From Sva-07 sp038321235 (GTDB taxonomy: Bacteria > Actinomycetota > Acidimicrobiia > Acidimicrobiales > Ilumatobacteraceae): a stretch of 11,753 nucleotides of DNA. Every line of letters starts with the position of its first letter. Position 1 is the first letter of the stretch. Of the stretch, positions 1 to 7,005 are shown piece after piece. A model generated the notes under the pieces. That model did not search any database and was not told the DNA's origin. It saw only the letters and a program-made list of their open reading frames with translations. Where the stretch lies: positions 1 to 11,753 of the forward strand of contig JBBQEU010000098.1 of assembly GCA_038321235.1 (NCBI GenBank). The letters are read 5' to 3'. A program made the position numbers and the translations under genes.

Positions 1-387
1 CTGATGAAGGATGCCCGGGCCGCCATCACCATGCTCGAGGCGCTCAAGAACCTCGGGGTCCGGCTCAGCATCGACGACTTCGGTACCGGCTACTCGTCGC
101 TCAGCTACCTCAAGCGGTTCCCCGTCGACACCCTCAAGATCGACCAGTCCTTCACCGCTGGTCTCGGGACCGACCCCCACGACACCGCCATCGTCAAGGC
201 CATCATCAGCCTCGCCGAAGCTCTCAACCTGAGCACGATCGCCGAGGGCGTCGAGACAGCGCTCCAGGCGCAGGGCCTCGCCGACCTCGGATGCGGGACC
301 GCCCAGGGCTATTACTTCGGCCGGCCAGCCGCCGCAACCGCCATCGATGCCCTCTTCGACCGCGGTGACGCCCAGTGCGTTCGCTGA
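1..387 (+). CDS. EAL-domain cyclic-di-GMP phosphodiesterase, C-terminal part (5' end outside window)
   Basis: The frame is open from base 1 and ends at a TGA at 385-387, so only the last 128 codons are present. They form the second half of an EAL domain, which hydrolyses the second messenger cyclic-di-GMP to pGpG. Visible signatures in order are DDFGTGYSSL (the metal-binding D-D pair), the KIDQSF strand, the TIAEGVET segment with its catalytic-loop Glu, and the QGYYFGRP C-terminal motif. All are intact, so the fragment looks like a working enzyme. Any GGDEF, PAS or membrane-sensor part would lie upstream. The ATG at 4 is an internal Met, not the start. The gene runs toward the minus-strand operon and has no visible functional link to it. 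Confidence 0.93.
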   Translation: MMKDARAAITMLEALKNLGVRLSIDDFGTGYSSLSYLKRFPVDTLKIDQSFTAGLGTDPHDTAIVKAIISLAEALNLSTIAEGVETALQAQGLADLGCGTAQGYYFGRPAAATAIDALFDRGDAQCVR

Positions 388-643
388 ACTCCGTGGCCAC
401 CGGGAGCATGCACGGGGTCGCGACGACCCGTCGGTGGCGATCTCGGGCATCGATCCCGACAACCCGTATCGGTACCTCGAGATGCGCGGCGCACTGACGT
501 CCGTGGAGGACGACTCGTCGAACACGTTCATCGACTCGATGGCCAAGAAGTACATGGACGTCGATGGGTATCCGTTCCACCAGCCGGCTGACGAGCGTGT
601 CGTGATGATCGTCACGCCGAGCCATTTCACCCAGATGGGCTGA
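347..643 (+). pseudogene. N-terminally truncated remnant of a PPOX-class flavin/F420-dependent oxidoreductase
   Basis: From about base 401 this frame matches the middle and C-terminal part of the pyridoxamine-5'-phosphate-oxidase-like split-barrel family. It has a DDPSVAISGIDPDNPYRYLE segment, then MRGALTSVEDD, AKKYMDVDGYPF and an ERVVMIVTPSHF C-terminal strand. Full-length relatives (about 130 residues) begin with some 45-50 residues forming the first barrel strands and part of the cofactor pocket. Those residues are absent, and the DNA where they should be is the 3' end of the EAL gene in another frame. The only ATG (347) lies inside the EAL gene with no Shine-Dalgarno sequence, and the first 18 or so residues do not look like the family. 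I therefore call it a relic left by a deletion or recombination. A short functional protein cannot be excluded. The remaining residues keep family consensus well, so the truncation may be recent. Confidence 0.6.
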
Positions 644-650
644 CGACGAC

Positions 651-674
651 CGGCGCGTCGCGACAACGACGCCG
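651..674. terminator. possible weak bidirectional hairpin between convergent genes
   Basis: CGGCG (651-655) pairs with CGCCG (670-674) and TCG (658-660) with CGA (667-669), leaving a 2-base bulge and a 6-base loop. It lies in the 52-base gap between the plus-strand remnant and the end of the minus-strand operon, where a terminator would be expected. There is no T tract on either side, so it is not a canonical intrinsic terminator. Confidence 0.2.
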
Positions 675-695
675 AAGAACGATTCCGATGGCTCC

Positions 696-1658
696 TCATT
701 CTCGAGCGGAGGTGACCCACCAGCTGGCGGCGATCAGTTCGGCGATCAGCGGTTCCGTGAGCAGTGCGACTGCGGTGTCGTCGGCCCCCGGGTACGCAAC
801 GATGCAGCTCGCTCCTGGGAACGGAGCGCCGATCGCCACGCTGCGCGATCCTCGCTGCTGCATCCAGTCCGCCGCTGCCGCGTCGTACCGTGACCCGGGG
901 TACACCACGGCGCGATAGTCGAGCGTCTTGGTGAGATACACGTCGACGTGCGACCAGTCGCCGGTTTCGCACCCGTCAGCTCGACGTCGCGGACCTTCGC
1001 GCACCATCAATGCGCCCTGAAGTGCCGACGACAGTCGCTCGGCCGGGGCGAGGAACCACACGCCGTCAGGGTGGTCGACGACATCGAGAACCTCAGGTAG
1101 CCAAGAATCAATCGTGTCCAAGAGGTGCGCGGTGGCGTCCGCTGCGCGTCGGAGCGCATCGACAGGCGGTGGATTGTGCAGGAGTTGCGCCTCGAGAGCG
1201 AAGAGCGCACCGATCGTGTTGCGAAATGACCGGCAGGCGACGCCTCCGCTCTCGTCACCGGCGTGCATCTCGATCGTCGCGTGTGCCTGCGCGCTCAACT
1301 CCGACGCAGGCCGGTTGGTGAGGGCGACGACGCGGCTCGTCGGGCAGTGGGGAGCGATTGCATCGATCGTTTCGACCGACGCACCGGTTGCCGAGATCGC
1401 CACCAATGTGGTATCGGGCGACGGCGGCCAACCGAGCTGCGCCGACGCGATCTCGGCGACTGCGTCGATGCCGGCGGAACGCATCCGTCGGGCACACACC
1501 TCCGCAGCAAAATACGACGAGCCCATCCCGGTGAGCACGAGCCGTCGCGGCGCGTCAACGATCGGCCATCGCATGTCGCCGGCCGCAACCGCGTCAGCAA
1601 GATCGTCGAGCGCGTCAGGGATGCCGTCGAGGTCCGAGCGGAACGCTTCGGGATCCAT
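696..1658 (-). CDS. double-SIS-domain sugar-phosphate enzyme (GlmS isomerase-like / FrlB-FraB deglycase-like)
   Basis: 320 residues with two SIS domains and no glutaminase domain. The first SIS domain shows TGMGSS (43-48) and the phosphosugar-binding loop SATGAS (89-94). The second aligns with the GlmS isomerase core: ALQGALMVRE (212-221), then ETGDWSH (231-237). By that alignment E221 corresponds to the GlmS proton-shuttling Glu (E488 in E. coli) and H237 to the ring-opening His (H504). The GlmS C-terminal tail with the Schiff-base lysine is missing, since the protein ends WWVTSARE, and GlmS K485 is M218. Glucosamine-6-phosphate synthesis is therefore unlikely. An aldose-ketose isomerase, or a deglycase acting on a phosphorylated sugar-amine as FrlB/FraB do, fits better. 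It is the last gene of the operon; its ATG shares one base with the upstream kinase stop (TGATG), implying translational coupling. Exact reaction unknown. Confidence 0.88.
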   Translation of the reverse strand: MDPEAFRSDLDGIPDALDDLADAVAAGDMRWPIVDAPRRLVLTGMGSSYFAAEVCARRMRSAGIDAVAEIASAQLGWPPSPDTTLVAISATGASVETIDAIAPHCPTSRVVALTNRPASELSAQAHATIEMHAGDESGGVACRSFRNTIGALFALEAQLLHNPPPVDALRRAADATAHLLDTIDSWLPEVLDVVDHPDGVWFLAPAERLSSALQGALMVREGPRRRADGCETGDWSHVDVYLTKTLDYRAVVYPGSRYDAAAADWMQQRGSRSVAIGAPFPGASCIVAYPGADDTAVALLTEPLIAELIAASWWVTSARE

Positions 1659-2776
1659 CAGTGAGCTGCCGGGCCATTACTGATCGGGAACATCGCTCGG
1701 AGCGCTCCAGCCGGTGCGAACGTCCAGTGCGGGAGGTACCTCACGGCGTAGACGATCTCATGGAGTTCCTGTGCGGCGCGTAGTCCGGCAAGAAGCTCAG
1801 AGTCGAGCCACTGCTCTCGGCCACAGGAGCCAAGTGTCTTGCGGTACGCGGACATCGTCGCGACCACGGCATCGGCGGTGAGTTCGTCGATCAACTCATG
1901 GCGTTCGGGGCAGCGCCGTTGCGCGATCCTTCCGGCGTGGTCGACCGACTGGACCAGCGAGGCGACGTCGACGGCGATCGGCCGCCGTGCGGCGCGAGCA
2001 ACCGGATCGAGCAGCGGACTTCCGTCGAAATCGACGACGACGAGGCGATCGCCGTGCCGGAGAATCTGTCCGACATGCAGATCGCCGTGGATCGGCGCGA
2101 CCGGTGTCTCGCCGTCGGGCATCGCTGCGATGGTCGCCTGGATCGCCGCGTGACGCTCATGGAGTGTGGCCCGAACGTCGTCGTCGACCTCTTCCGCCCG
2201 AACAGCGTCGAGTGCCTCCACGAGCAGCGCTGCACAGCGGATGCGTTCCTGCGCGACGTCGCCTGCGACCATCGGTTCTGGGCGGACACTCGACGGTGTC
2301 GCCAACGCAACATGGAGTCGGGCTGCGAGGTCGCCGATACGTTCCGCCTCGGTGAGGACGCTCGCCCGTTCGGAGATTCCGTCGGCGTAGTCGGTGAGTT
2401 GGTCGACGAACCAGTCCCAGCCATCCAGGGCGTCGGGCACGTAGACAGTCACCATCGCCACCAAGCGGACGCCATCGAACTCTGCGCCGAGGAGCTGGGG
2501 TGATGCGTCGAATCCGACCGCTGCCAGATGGGCGAGCGTGTCGAGCGCGTGATGCGGTGGTTGTGCCGCAGGCACCAACCACTTGACGATCACCGCATCG
2601 TCGACGACGACGCTGTGGTGGGTCTGGTCGACGGTGATCGGACGCTCCCGGCCGGGGCCGACCAACTCTGGTGCATGCCGCCGCACCAAGGCAGCTGATC
2701 GGCCAGGCGGCACATCAGCGCGAACGATTGGCTGGCGCTGTCCGGTCGGGTTCGAGGCGCCAGTTCGTTCGTCCAT
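1658..2776 (-). CDS. APH/maltokinase-fold sugar kinase, probable glucosamine-kinase family
   Basis: 372 residues with the aminoglycoside-phosphotransferase fold. The likely ATP-binding lysine is K65 in VIVKWL. The catalytic Brenner motif is IHGDLHVGQIL (H230, D232) and the metal-binding motif is VVDFDG (249-252). The flanking segments DVASLVQSVDH and ELHEIVYAVRYLPHW are those of actinobacterial maltokinases and their glucosamine-kinase relatives, not of antibiotic-resistance APHs. Expected activity is ATP-dependent phosphorylation of a sugar or amino sugar in the cytoplasm. The neighbouring SIS enzyme could take the phosphorylated product. The gene starts 4 bases after the aldehyde dehydrogenase stop with no clear Shine-Dalgarno sequence, so it probably relies on coupling. 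Glucosamine as substrate follows from family resemblance and context; maltose or a sugar-amine conjugate remain possible. Confidence 0.85.
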   Translation of the reverse strand: MDERTGASNPTGQRQPIVRADVPPGRSAALVRRHAPELVGPGRERPITVDQTHHSVVVDDAVIVKWLVPAAQPPHHALDTLAHLAAVGFDASPQLLGAEFDGVRLVAMVTVYVPDALDGWDWFVDQLTDYADGISERASVLTEAERIGDLAARLHVALATPSSVRPEPMVAGDVAQERIRCAALLVEALDAVRAEEVDDDVRATLHERHAAIQATIAAMPDGETPVAPIHGDLHVGQILRHGDRLVVVDFDGSPLLDPVARAARRPIAVDVASLVQSVDHAGRIAQRRCPERHELIDELTADAVVATMSAYRKTLGSCGREQWLDSELLAGLRAAQELHEIVYAVRYLPHWTFAPAGALRAMFPISNGPAAH

Positions 2777-2780
2777 CGGA

Positions 2781-4199
2781 TCAGGCCGGGCGGAAGCCTG
2801 TCCGCTCAGCTGGTTCGGCGTGCTTGACCATCACATGGTGCCCGTAGGTGAAATCGAGGACAGCATCGTGGCCCATGTCCTTGCCGAAGCCAGATGCACC
2901 CCGACCTCCGTGGGGCATCTCGCTCGCGATCGGCAGGTGATCGTTGACCCAGGTGACGCCCGCCTCGATGCGGTGAGCGACGCGCAGGCCGCGGTCGACT
3001 CGTTGCGTCCACACCGACGATGCCAGGCCGTACGCCGAGTCGTTGGCGAGTCGAATGGCGTCGGCCTCGTCGACGAACGGCACCACGGAGAGCACCGGTC
3101 CGAAGATCTCGTCCTGGACGATCTCCGCTCCCTGTTCGGCCCCGACGACGAGCGTCGGCGGATAGTACGAACCGACGCCGTCGACCGGTTCGCCACCCAC
3201 GACGATGCGCGCACCGGCGGCTGCTGCGCGGGTGACGAAACCGTGGACGCGTTCGCGGTGCTGTGCGGTGATCAGCGGTCCGACATCGGTGTCGGCATCG
3301 TAGGGGTCGCCGATCCGAACGCTGCGCATCGACGCCTCGATCGCATCGACGAGTTCGCGATGGGCGTGCGCTTCGACGTACACGCGGGTCGCAGCCGTGC
3401 AATCCTGGCCACTGTTGTACGTGGCGGCGAGGGTTGCAGCGCCGGCTGCTGCTTCGAGGTCCGCATCTGCGAACACGATGAACGGCGCCTTGCCGCCGAG
3501 TTCGAGGTGCACCCGTGCGGTCCGATCGGCAGCCAGGCGCATCACGTTGCGGCCGGTCGCCGATGATCCCGTCAGGGTGATCATGTCGATCAGTGGGTTG
3601 GTGACGAGGGCTTTGCCGACTTCTCCATCGCCGAGGACGACGGAGAACACGTCATCTGGCACGCCCGCCTGGAGAGCGAGTTCGACGAGCCGCATCGCCG
3701 ACCGAGGCGTGGTCGGTGCCGGCTTGAGGACGACAGAGCACCCCGCTGCGAGCGCAGCGCCGACCTTCCAGACCGCCATCACGAACGGGAAGTTCCAGGG
3801 GGTGATCGCAGCGACGGTGCCAGCGGGTCGGCGGATCAGCATCGACGTGTATCCGGTGGAGAACTCGCCGGCCGCCGTGCCGTTCAGCGACCGCGCGGCT
3901 GCGCCGAAGAACCGGAGGTTGTCGACGGCGAATGGCAGTTCGCCGTCGCGCATCACGGCCCACGGTTTGCCGGTCTCTTCGACGTCGAGGTGGGAGAGTT
4001 CGTCGGCGTGGTCCTCGACCAGATCGGCGAGTCGATTGAGGGCAAGTGCGCGTTGGGAGGGAAGGCTGCGTCCCCATTCATCTCCTGCGGCTGCAGCGGC
4101 CCGCACCGACCGCTCGACATCACCGGCCGTGGAGTCCGCGATTTCGTCGATGATCGCGCCTGTGGCGGGGTTCACCAGTGTTCGAGTGTCGATGGTCAT
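2781..4199 (-). CDS. patD: NAD-dependent gamma-aminobutyraldehyde dehydrogenase (PatD-like)
   Basis: 472 residues, the usual length for the aldehyde dehydrogenase superfamily, with all catalytic elements. The oxyanion Asn is N136 in ITPWNFPF, the cofactor Lys is K159 in VLKPAP, and the nucleotide-binding turn is LTGSSATG (209-216). The general base is E233 in LELGGK, the catalytic Cys is C267 in NSGQDCTAATRVY, and EIFGP sits at 364-368. The GQDCTA context and the C-terminal SEMPHGGRGASGFGKDM plus HHVMVKH segments closely match E. coli PatD/YdcW, which oxidises 4-aminobutyraldehyde to GABA in putrescine breakdown. The start is supported by GTGGAG at 4208-4213, 8 bases upstream. The ATG overlaps the transporter ATPase stop (ATGA). 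Related betaine-aldehyde-type substrates cannot be excluded. Confidence 0.9.
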   Translation of the reverse strand: MTIDTRTLVNPATGAIIDEIADSTAGDVERSVRAAAAAGDEWGRSLPSQRALALNRLADLVEDHADELSHLDVEETGKPWAVMRDGELPFAVDNLRFFGAAARSLNGTAAGEFSTGYTSMLIRRPAGTVAAITPWNFPFVMAVWKVGAALAAGCSVVLKPAPTTPRSAMRLVELALQAGVPDDVFSVVLGDGEVGKALVTNPLIDMITLTGSSATGRNVMRLAADRTARVHLELGGKAPFIVFADADLEAAAGAATLAATYNSGQDCTAATRVYVEAHAHRELVDAIEASMRSVRIGDPYDADTDVGPLITAQHRERVHGFVTRAAAAGARIVVGGEPVDGVGSYYPPTLVVGAEQGAEIVQDEIFGPVLSVVPFVDEADAIRLANDSAYGLASSVWTQRVDRGLRVAHRIEAGVTWVNDHLPIASEMPHGGRGASGFGKDMGHDAVLDFTYGHHVMVKHAEPAERTGFRPA

Positions 4200-5284
4200 C
4201 GTTGAATCTCCACTTCGTGCTCGGGCTTCCAGGACACGACGACGTCGTCGCCCGGGCGCACCACGGTAGAACCGATCAGTGCGACCACGATCGACGGTGG
4301 CGCCCCGACCATCGATGCCGTGGGATCCGACAGGTCGGTCTGCACCGTGCAGTGGGAGACACCTCCGTAGAACTGGATGTCTCGAACGGTCGCCGCCATC
4401 GTGCGCGCACCCGTCGAAGCAGCCGTGTCTGCGCTGAGCAGCCGCAGCTGTTCGGGGCGCAACGAGAACAGGCGTCCGTCCGAGGGTTCGAGCATGTTCG
4501 TGCGGCCGATGAACTCGGCGACGAAGCGTGTCGCAGGCCGCTCGAACAGGGTTTCCGGGGAAGCGATCTGCTCGACGCGACCATCACGCAGTACAGCGAT
4601 CCGGTCCGCCATCGACATTGCTTCCTCCTGATCATGTGTGACGACGACGAAGGTGATCCCGACTTCATGCTGCAGCCGTTTGAGCTCCTGTTGCATCTGG
4701 ATCCGGATCTGCTTGTCGAGCGCGCCGAGCGGCTCGTCCAAGAGCAGGATCCGTGGTCGCTTCACGATCGCCCGTGCGAGCGCTACGCGTTGGCGCTGCC
4801 CTCCCGACAGCTGGTTGATCCGCCGCTTGCCGAGGCCGTCGAGCCCGACCGTCTCGAGCGCTTCGCCGACGCGAGTTCGTACCTCTGCCTTCGGCCGACG
4901 TTCACGCTGGAGCCCGTAGGCAACGTTTCGTTCGACGTTCAAGTGGGGGAACAATGCATAGGACTGGAACATCAGGTTGACGGGTCGACGATGGGCCGGC
5001 ATCGCAACGAGGTCGTCGCCGTCGAGAGTGATCGATCCTCCATCGGGGTCGTCGAGACCGGCGATGATGCGCAGCAGGGTGGTCTTTCCGCAGCCACTCG
5101 GCCCGAGCAGCGAGAAGAACTCGTTGCCAACGATGTCGATGTTGACGTCGTCGAGAGCGACGACGTCACCAAACCGGCGCATCACCCCCACCATTCCGAG
5201 CAGCGGGTTCGACTCGTTCGCCGGCGAATCGTGCGCATCCGATCGTGTGGCGGTCAGTTCGACGGATGTGGGTGCGTCGGTCAT
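4196..5284 (-). CDS. potA: polyamine-type ABC transporter ATP-binding protein (PotA-like)
   Basis: 362 residues. The nucleotide-binding domain has Walker A GPSGCGKT (61-68), the Q-loop in NLMFQSYALFPHL (Q107), the signature LSGGQ (159-163), Walker B ILLLDEP (179-185), the D-loop GALD and the switch His in VVVTHDQEEAM (H217). The C-terminal 100 or so residues, from FSLRPEQLRLL onward, form the TOBE-type regulatory domain seen in PotA, MalK and FbpC. Downstream of the two permease genes and next to a PatD-like gene, the spermidine/putrescine-type subclass is the best call. It energises import at the inner face of the membrane. The first 30 residues are a non-homologous lead-in with Ser/Thr/Asp bias, so the true start could be slightly later. 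Stop and start overlaps of four bases (ATGA) join it to both neighbours. Confidence 0.93.
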   Translation of the reverse strand: MTDAPTSVELTATRSDAHDSPANESNPLLGMVGVMRRFGDVVALDDVNIDIVGNEFFSLLGPSGCGKTTLLRIIAGLDDPDGGSITLDGDDLVAMPAHRRPVNLMFQSYALFPHLNVERNVAYGLQRERRPKAEVRTRVGEALETVGLDGLGKRRINQLSGGQRQRVALARAIVKRPRILLLDEPLGALDKQIRIQMQQELKRLQHEVGITFVVVTHDQEEAMSMADRIAVLRDGRVEQIASPETLFERPATRFVAEFIGRTNMLEPSDGRLFSLRPEQLRLLSADTAASTGARTMAATVRDIQFYGGVSHCTVQTDLSDPTASMVGAPPSIVVALIGSTVVRPGDDVVVSWKPEHEVEIQR

Positions 5285-6063
5285 TGCTGTCCGATCGAGT
5301 CGGTGAGGCGGGCAAGGCGCTGGGCGGAGAGTACGACGATCATCGACACCAGCAACAGCACCGCCGCCAGCGCGTTGATGTCGGGCTTCACGCCGAAGCG
5401 GACGTTTGAGTAGATCACCTGTGGGAGTGTCGGCGAGGTCGGGCCGTTGGTGAAGAAGGCGATCACGAACTCGTCGATCGAAAGCGTGAACGCCAGCAGT
5501 GCGCCGGCGAGAATTCCTGGCGCCAGGCTCGGCAGCGTGACTCGGACGAACGCGCCGACGGCAGAGTCGCCGAGATCGCGAGCGGCTTCTTCGAGCGAGG
5601 CGTCGACGTGCTGCAGTCGTGTTCTCACCACAGCGGTCACGAATGCGGCGCAGAACAAGGTGTGCGACAGCAGCACGCTCGTGAGGCCGAGGGTGAAGTC
5701 TGCAGCGGTGAACAGCATCAGGAGCCCGACGGCCAACACGATGTCGGGCATCACGGCCGGGGCGACAAATGCCGACTCGATGACGGGGTTGCGCACGTGG
5801 CGAGAAATCCCGACCGCCAGGAGCGTGCCGATGATCGTCGCCAGAACGGTCGCGCCGACCGCGACGATCAAGGTATTACGCAGTCCTTCCTGGACGTCGT
5901 CGTTGCGGCTGAGTTCCCCGTACCACTTGGTCGAGAATCCCCCCCACGACGTGGCGAGCCCGGACTCGTTGAAGGACAGACCGACGAGCACGAGGATCGG
6001 AACGTACAGGAACGCATACGTGAATCCGAGATGGATGCGTCCCCACCAGCTCGGCCGGCTCAT
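5281..6063 (-). CDS. potC: polyamine-type ABC transporter permease (PotC-like)
   Basis: 260 residues, normal for PotC. About six hydrophobic segments are visible, beginning with FTYAFLYVPILVLVGLSF and continuing through LIVAVGATVLATIIGTLLAV and the last membrane span, AAVLLLVSMIVVL. The cytoplasmic EAA loop that docks on the ATPase reads EEAARDLGDSAVGAFVRVTL (about 158-177). The PotC-typical features NTLIVA near residue 63 and LSIDEFVIAFFTNGP are present. The ATG is in an ATGA overlap with the PotB-like gene, and a G-rich stretch lies just upstream. It forms the membrane channel with PotB. Confidence 0.92.
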   Translation of the reverse strand: MSRPSWWGRIHLGFTYAFLYVPILVLVGLSFNESGLATSWGGFSTKWYGELSRNDDVQEGLRNTLIVAVGATVLATIIGTLLAVGISRHVRNPVIESAFVAPAVMPDIVLAVGLLMLFTAADFTLGLTSVLLSHTLFCAAFVTAVVRTRLQHVDASLEEAARDLGDSAVGAFVRVTLPSLAPGILAGALLAFTLSIDEFVIAFFTNGPTSPTLPQVIYSNVRFGVKPDINALAAVLLLVSMIVVLSAQRLARLTDSIGQQ

Positions 6064-6929
6064 GCAGCCGCCCCCGCCCGCTTCGACAGACGGCCCTGCA
6101 GGACCACGACCCCACCGACGATCACGAGCACCACCATCGTGACCGACGCACCGAACGGCCAGTCACGCGCTTTCAAGTACTGGTCGCGCACGAGTGTGCC
6201 GAGCGTGGCCGTCTTCCCGCCTCCGAGCAACTCGGGCACGATGAAGTTCGCCAGGCTCGGGATGAAGACGAACAACGCTCCGGTGAGTGCCCCCTGCGCC
6301 GTGAGCGGCAGCGTGACGGTGCGGAACCTGGTGATCGGCGAGGCGCCGAGGTTGGTGGCGGCTTCGGCGAGTTGCGGATCGAGTCGCTCGATCGCAGCAT
6401 AGAGCGGCAGGATCATCAACGGAAGATAGGCGTACACGAAACCGAGCACGATCGCCGGGCGATTGTTCATCAACGCGACCGGTTCGTCGACGATGGACAT
6501 GCCGCGCAGCAGCCGGTTGATCAGCCCTTCGTTGTTCAGCAGCACGATCCAGGCGTACATCCGGATCAAGAAGTTGGTCCAGAACGGCAACACGATCGCC
6601 ACCAGCGCGACGGTGCGCCATCGCTGCGGCAATTTCGAGATCGCCAGCGCGGCCGGGTAGCCGATGACCAGCGCAATGATCGTCGCGGCGAGCGCCAGCG
6701 TGATCGACGTCGTGATCACGCCGCGGTACACCGGCTCACCGAGCCGCGTGATGCTGTCGAGCGTGACGGGGCGTTGGGCTCCGCCGAAACGTGACGGGGT
6801 GAGAAACGCGTAGCCGACCACCAGCACCAGCGGCACCACGAAGAACACCGCGAAGTACAGCCCGCCGGGCCCGAGCAACGTCAGCTTCTCGGCTCGCGCG
6901 CTCCGCCTTCGATGGCCCGGGGTGCTCAA
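6060..6929 (-). CDS. potB: polyamine-type ABC transporter permease (PotB-like), TTG start
   Basis: 289 residues. After a basic N-terminus (HRRRSARAEK) come the first membrane span (LYFAVFFVVPLVLVVGYAFL) and the PotB hallmark LPFWTNFLIRMYAWIVLL (114-131). The EAA loop LAEAATNLGASPITRFRTVT lies at about 187-206. The IPSLANFIVPELLGGGKT segment, typical of PotB/PotH, follows. The start taken is TTG at 6929-6927: no in-frame ATG or GTG gives a complete first span, and the residues after TTG fit the usual short basic N-terminus. The upstream context is poor in Shine-Dalgarno bases. With the hairpin just before it, this suggests the membrane subunits are made at a lower level than the binding protein. 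Confidence 0.9.
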   Translation of the reverse strand: MSTPGHRRRSARAEKLTLLGPGGLYFAVFFVVPLVLVVGYAFLTPSRFGGAQRPVTLDSITRLGEPVYRGVITTSITLALAATIIALVIGYPAALAISKLPQRWRTVALVAIVLPFWTNFLIRMYAWIVLLNNEGLINRLLRGMSIVDEPVALMNNRPAIVLGFVYAYLPLMILPLYAAIERLDPQLAEAATNLGASPITRFRTVTLPLTAQGALTGALFVFIPSLANFIVPELLGGGKTATLGTLVRDQYLKARDWPFGASVTMVVLVIVGGVVVLQGRLSKRAGAAA

Positions 6930-6960
6930 CGTGCCGCCACGGTCGTCACGGTGTCGTGTT

Positions 6961-6998
6961 CGATTCGCCGGCTGGGCCTGACCCCAGTTCTCGAATCG
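6961..6998 (-). promoter_or_regulatory. hairpin between binding-protein and permease genes
   Basis: CGATTCG (6961-6967) is exactly complementary to CGAATCG (6992-6998). Nested inside, CTGGG (6972-6976) pairs with CCCAG (6983-6987) around a 6-base loop, with a symmetric 4x4 internal loop between the stems. It sits in the only sizeable gap (76 bases) of the minus-strand operon, just after the PotD-like stop. No T tract follows, so it is not a standard terminator. It may protect the 3' end of the binding-protein message or attenuate read-through, as such elements do in other ABC operons (for example after malE). Confidence 0.5.
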
Positions 6999-7005
6999 GA
7001 CCCGG

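Noticed and set aside
224..625. Minus-strand frame of 133 codons across the EAL end and PPOX remnant
   Set aside because: Arg-rich composition and no motif; it is the reverse-strand shadow of recognisable plus-strand coding sequence.
2583..3566. Plus-strand frame of 327 codons
   Set aside because: It is antisense to the aldehyde dehydrogenase and kinase genes, both of which show complete catalytic motifs on the minus strand; no recognisable domain.
4178..5413. Long plus-strand frame of 411 codons
   Set aside because: It is antisense to the PotA-like gene and its neighbours, has no family resemblance and no ribosome-binding site, and is explained by high GC and the codon bias of the opposite strand.
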